Under the pieces are notes generated by a model. The model was not told where the DNA came from, made no database searches, and was given only the letters and a program-made list of their open reading frames with translations. The position numbers were made by a program, and so were the translations under genes. A DNA stretch of 41,771 bases from a virus: positions 1 to 41,771 of the IMG/VR virus record IMGVR_UViG_3300046331_000053. One strand, written 5' to 3'. Shown piece after piece: positions 39,880 to 41,771 of this stretch. The number at the start of each line of letters is the position of its first letter. Position 1 is the first letter of the stretch.

Positions 39880-40212
39880 TTAGACCCCCTTCGAAACAGC
39901 GATGTAGAGGGCGATCCGTGTCGTAACCGTCAGGTTCTTGCGGTAGTAGCTTTCCTCTTCATTGGTCTTTTCTGCGACCCCCAATGCTGACAGCAAAGTG
40001 TGCGCTTGAGCCAGCTCGTTGTTTGCCTCATTACGGGAGTCTTGGGCATGCGTGAGGCTCAACTCTGCGGACGCCAGTTTCTTTTCCAAGTCAGCAACCT
40101 TCACTGCTTGCTCTTTCCGCAGCTTGTAGAGGGCTGTTACTTCTTCAGTAGTCAGCTCAATGTTCAGGTTTTCCAGCTCTTCGCCCGAAACGGTAATGGT
40201 AATCGTGGTCAT
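39880..40212 (-). CDS. Coiled-coil early protein
   Basis: From the ATG at 40212 (GGAG eight bases upstream) it has 110 residues. An N-terminal MTTITITVSGEELENLNIEL strand region is followed by a long coiled coil (about 25-80, KVADLEKKLASAELSLTHAQ) and a C-terminal YYRKNLTVTTRIALYIAV. Codons further upstream are rejected. It is the first gene behind the 40.33-kb sigma70-like promoter. Confidence 0.65.
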   Translation of the reverse strand: MTTITITVSGEELENLNIELTTEEVTALYKLRKEQAVKVADLEKKLASAELSLTHAQDSRNEANNELAQAHTLLSALGVAEKTNEEESYYRKNLTVTTRIALYIAVSKGV

Positions 40213-40327
40213 GTTGAATCTCCAATGGTACAAACACAGAGACCCCACCGAATGGCAGGGTGCGCCCTATGCTTGTAATCTTGGGGATTGTTAAAGATCA
40301 GCAGACACCAGCCCCGATGAGCTGGGT

Positions 40328-40348
40328 TGTGTGCGACTATAGCACACA
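40328..40348 (-). promoter_or_regulatory. Host-type promoter -10 inside a 7-bp inverted repeat (operator candidate)
   Basis: The minus strand reads TGTGTGC-TATAGTC-GCACACA: perfect 7-bp arms around TATAGT, preceded by TGC as in an extended -10. No good -35 is present. It lies 110-130 nt before the coiled-coil early gene. A repressor bound here would block the early promoter; the MarR-like protein is the obvious candidate. This is inference. Confidence 0.6.
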
Positions 40349-40390
40349 CCAAAAGGCCCTATGCCAGCGACAGCGTAGAAGGCCTTTCAG
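40349..40390 (-). terminator. Terminator-like stem between early gene groups
   Basis: AAAGGCC pairs with GGCCTTT around a long loop (27 nt) and is followed by TTTTGG, directly before the operator-like repeat. The long loop and short T-run make it weak. Confidence 0.45.
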
Positions 40391-40399
40391 TTTGTGGGG

Positions 40400-40597
40400 T
40401 TATTGACCCTGTTTCCAGACTGAATAGTCGTCTGTGTATTCTAGGTACGGGTCACGGTTTTTGCGGCCATGGTTTTGCTGGGTGCGCCCAATGCTAGGCG
40501 GGTTTACGCTGGGCAGCTTCGGGGCCTGTGGGCCATGCCTGAGGGTGCCCCCGTGGGCCTGAGCGAATGCGGCTAGTTGATCCGCTAGCGCGGTCAT
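40400..40597 (-). CDS. Small early protein, unknown
   Basis: A 65-residue protein, Pro/Gln-rich in the middle (MTALADQLAAFAQAHGGTLR, then PSIGRTQQNHGRKNRDPYLE). It overlaps the preceding gene by 4 nt. It may be disordered in part. Confidence 0.6.
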   Translation of the reverse strand: MTALADQLAAFAQAHGGTLRHGPQAPKLPSVNPPSIGRTQQNHGRKNRDPYLEYTDDYSVWKQGQ

Positions 40598-40803
40598 GCT
40601 GACACCTCACGGCGCATATTTGCGGCTAGTGCTGAGGCATACAATCGGGCCTCTGACCATGCAAAATCATATGTATGGTCAAACGTTCGCACGTCATGCC
40701 ATCCCCCTGAGGTGTCGCTAAACCTTTGAACGGTCAGGTCATGGTCAGGCCCTTGGCCATCATAGACAATGCGAACCAATGCTCCAAAATATGTAGGTTT
40801 CAT
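40594..40803 (-). CDS. Small early protein, unknown
   Basis: A 69-residue protein with a strand-rich look (MKPTYFGALVRIVYDGQGPD, then TYDFAWSEARLYASALAANM). It starts 2 nt after the preceding stop and is coupled to the next gene. Confidence 0.6.
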   Translation of the reverse strand: MKPTYFGALVRIVYDGQGPDHDLTVQRFSDTSGGWHDVRTFDHTYDFAWSEARLYASALAANMRREVSA

Positions 40804-40805
40804 GG

Positions 40806-41021
40806 TCAGGCCCCATTCCGGTTCAGTTTTTGGGCGATATCAGAACCCCCAGTTTTGCCTATCCATCCCCGGCCATCCCAGCCATATGACCCACGTTCAA
40901 GGGTAATCTGATTTTCACCCCATGTAAGCTGAATGAAGGTTTCACCCTTTGCCCGTGCATCCCTCACGGCACAATTCAATTGAACAAAGCTGGGTTTCCG
41001 TGCGTATTCACGTTCGAACAT
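40806..41021 (-). CDS. Small early protein, unknown
   Basis: A 71-residue protein (MFEREYARKPSFVQLNCAVR, then GYSWDGRG-like Gly/Trp-rich C-terminus). It is first behind promoter candidate 1 and may be a small nuclease- or host-interacting protein, but no motif is recognised. Confidence 0.6.
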   Translation of the reverse strand: MFEREYARKPSFVQLNCAVRDARAKGETFIQLTWGENQITLERGSYGWDGRGWIGKTGGSDIAQKLNRNGA

Positions 41022-41068
41022 AGTTTTCCCCTATAACCGGGCAAGATGGCCCACGGATACACACTGGG

Positions 41069-41090
41069 TATTCCCAATGTGCAACCATTG
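41069..41090 (-). promoter_or_regulatory. Phage RNA polymerase promoter candidate 1
   Basis: The minus strand reads TCAATGGTTGCACATTGGGA, then ATACCC. One position of the core is changed compared with candidate 4, to which it is otherwise near-identical over about 45 bases, and it heads the group of three small early genes. Confidence 0.75.
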
Positions 41091-41105
41091 ACAATCGGTA
41101 AGGGT

Positions 41106-41771
41106 TCAGGCGGCAAGCATTAGAGGAATGACCCGTTTGTCAGGGTCAACTACAAAGCCGCTCAGGTCAGTCTTAGCGTTACCCTTGGCATAAAGGGCGA
41201 CGACGACACCCTGGGGATCGATATGGCGGATATCGCTATCGTCACCGTCTACACATTCAAGGCCCATGAATGTCGCTGGGATTCCCTCACGCTTACGAAA
41301 CACCACGGCGATACGCATTCCCTCAGCGATGGCCTGATTGACATATTTCTGATAACCCGGCATTCCGCTATATGAAAACGTCAGGTCATAGTTAGAGGGA
41401 ACGCCCTTTCGGTTAGAAATCTTTGTGTAGTCATAGAATTGAATGCCGGGAAATGCGGCCATGACGTTCGCATAGGTGACACCCTTTATAGTCACTGGGA
41501 TGGATTCCCAGCGAATGTCAGAGGTTCCATTCAGGCGAACCAAGGGAACCATTCCAGCATTGTCTGCCTTTGTCGCTAACTTGCTAATGTCTTTCACCAA
41601 TTGGGCCATGAAGGAATCACGCTCAGAGAAAAACCATTGGGCTTTGCTTATGCGGGATTGTTGCACGCTATTGAATGCACCCCGGCCAGCACTATAGAGG
41701 CAAGCATTCTCGCAACCCGCAACCTTTGCCATTGGGCAAGTGTTATGACCTAAGATTGTGCTGGGTGCCAT
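41106..41771 (-). CDS. gp88-domain protein (probably cut at its N-terminus by the window)
   Basis: The 221 residues visible begin APSTILGHNTCPMAKVAGCE and NACLYSAGRGAFNSV, with a Cys cluster and the RISKAQWFFSER stretch typical of the gp88 domain found in many phages. Family members usually have further residues before the APST segment, so the ATG at the very edge is probably internal. The family is uncharacterised; a Cys/metal centre is likely. The stop is followed by promoter candidate 1. Confidence 0.75.
   Translation of the reverse strand: MAPSTILGHNTCPMAKVAGCENACLYSAGRGAFNSVQQSRISKAQWFFSERDSFMAQLVKDISKLATKADNAGMVPLVRLNGTSDIRWESIPVTIKGVTYANVMAAFPGIQFYDYTKISNRKGVPSNYDLTFSYSGMPGYQKYVNQAIAEGMRIAVVFRKREGIPATFMGLECVDGDDSDIRHIDPQGVVVALYAKGNAKTDLSGFVVDPDKRVIPLMLAA

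Noticed and set aside
1-41771. CRISPR array or insertion sequence
   Set aside because: No regularly spaced repeats and no transposase gene seen; the only mobile elements are the integrase and HNH gene.

Overview
The window is almost a whole genome of a T7-like podovirus (Autographiviridae type), drawn in reverse. Nearly every gene is on the minus strand, so the early end is at the right (41771) and the packaging end at the left (1). Gene order and protein sequence follow T7: single-subunit RNA polymerase, SSB, endonuclease I, amidase, primase-helicase, DNA polymerase, exonuclease, portal, scaffold, capsid, tail tubes, gp13-gp16, tail fibre, holin position, small and large terminase. Both ends cut a gene: terL runs off the left edge and a gp88-domain gene probably runs off the right edge. 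The host is probably a proteobacterium, possibly Burkholderiales. That guess rests only on the general style of two accessory proteins and the tRNA-Leu fragments.

Layout from right to left. (1) 41771-38870: small early genes, with a candidate sigma70 extended -10 inside a 7+7 bp inverted repeat (40328-40348). (2) 39173-37411: a lysogeny-type module with a divergent plus-strand gene, a MarR-like winged-helix regulator and a tyrosine integrase. (3) 37406-35810: two attP-like sites. Each carries the 3' half of a tRNA-Leu(GAG) gene and is flanked on both sides by GTTGTCACA-type repeats. They bracket a 1.3-kb cassette with a phage promoter, two genes and a tRNA-like element; a terminator follows. 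(4) 35647-22617: RNA polymerase and DNA metabolism, including thyX, mazG, a class II ribonucleotide reductase, an HNH homing-type nuclease and a HExxH protein, ending with phoH. (5) 21912-1: head, tail, internal virion, lysis and packaging genes.

A motif close to ATGGTTGCACAATTGGAA recurs at six gene-boundary sites, always in the direction of transcription (41.08, 37.21, 35.77, 33.11, 31.02 and 21.93 kb). A seventh, coding-embedded copy lies in thyX. This is the likely promoter of the phage RNA polymerase.

The main discovery candidates are the paired attP-like sites with different tRNA-Leu variable arms; an ADP-ribosyltransferase-like domain inside the gp16-like internal virion protein; a probable ATT start codon for the gp13-like gene; a 3TM-type holin between capsid and scaffold; and the operator-like palindrome over a sigma70 -10.
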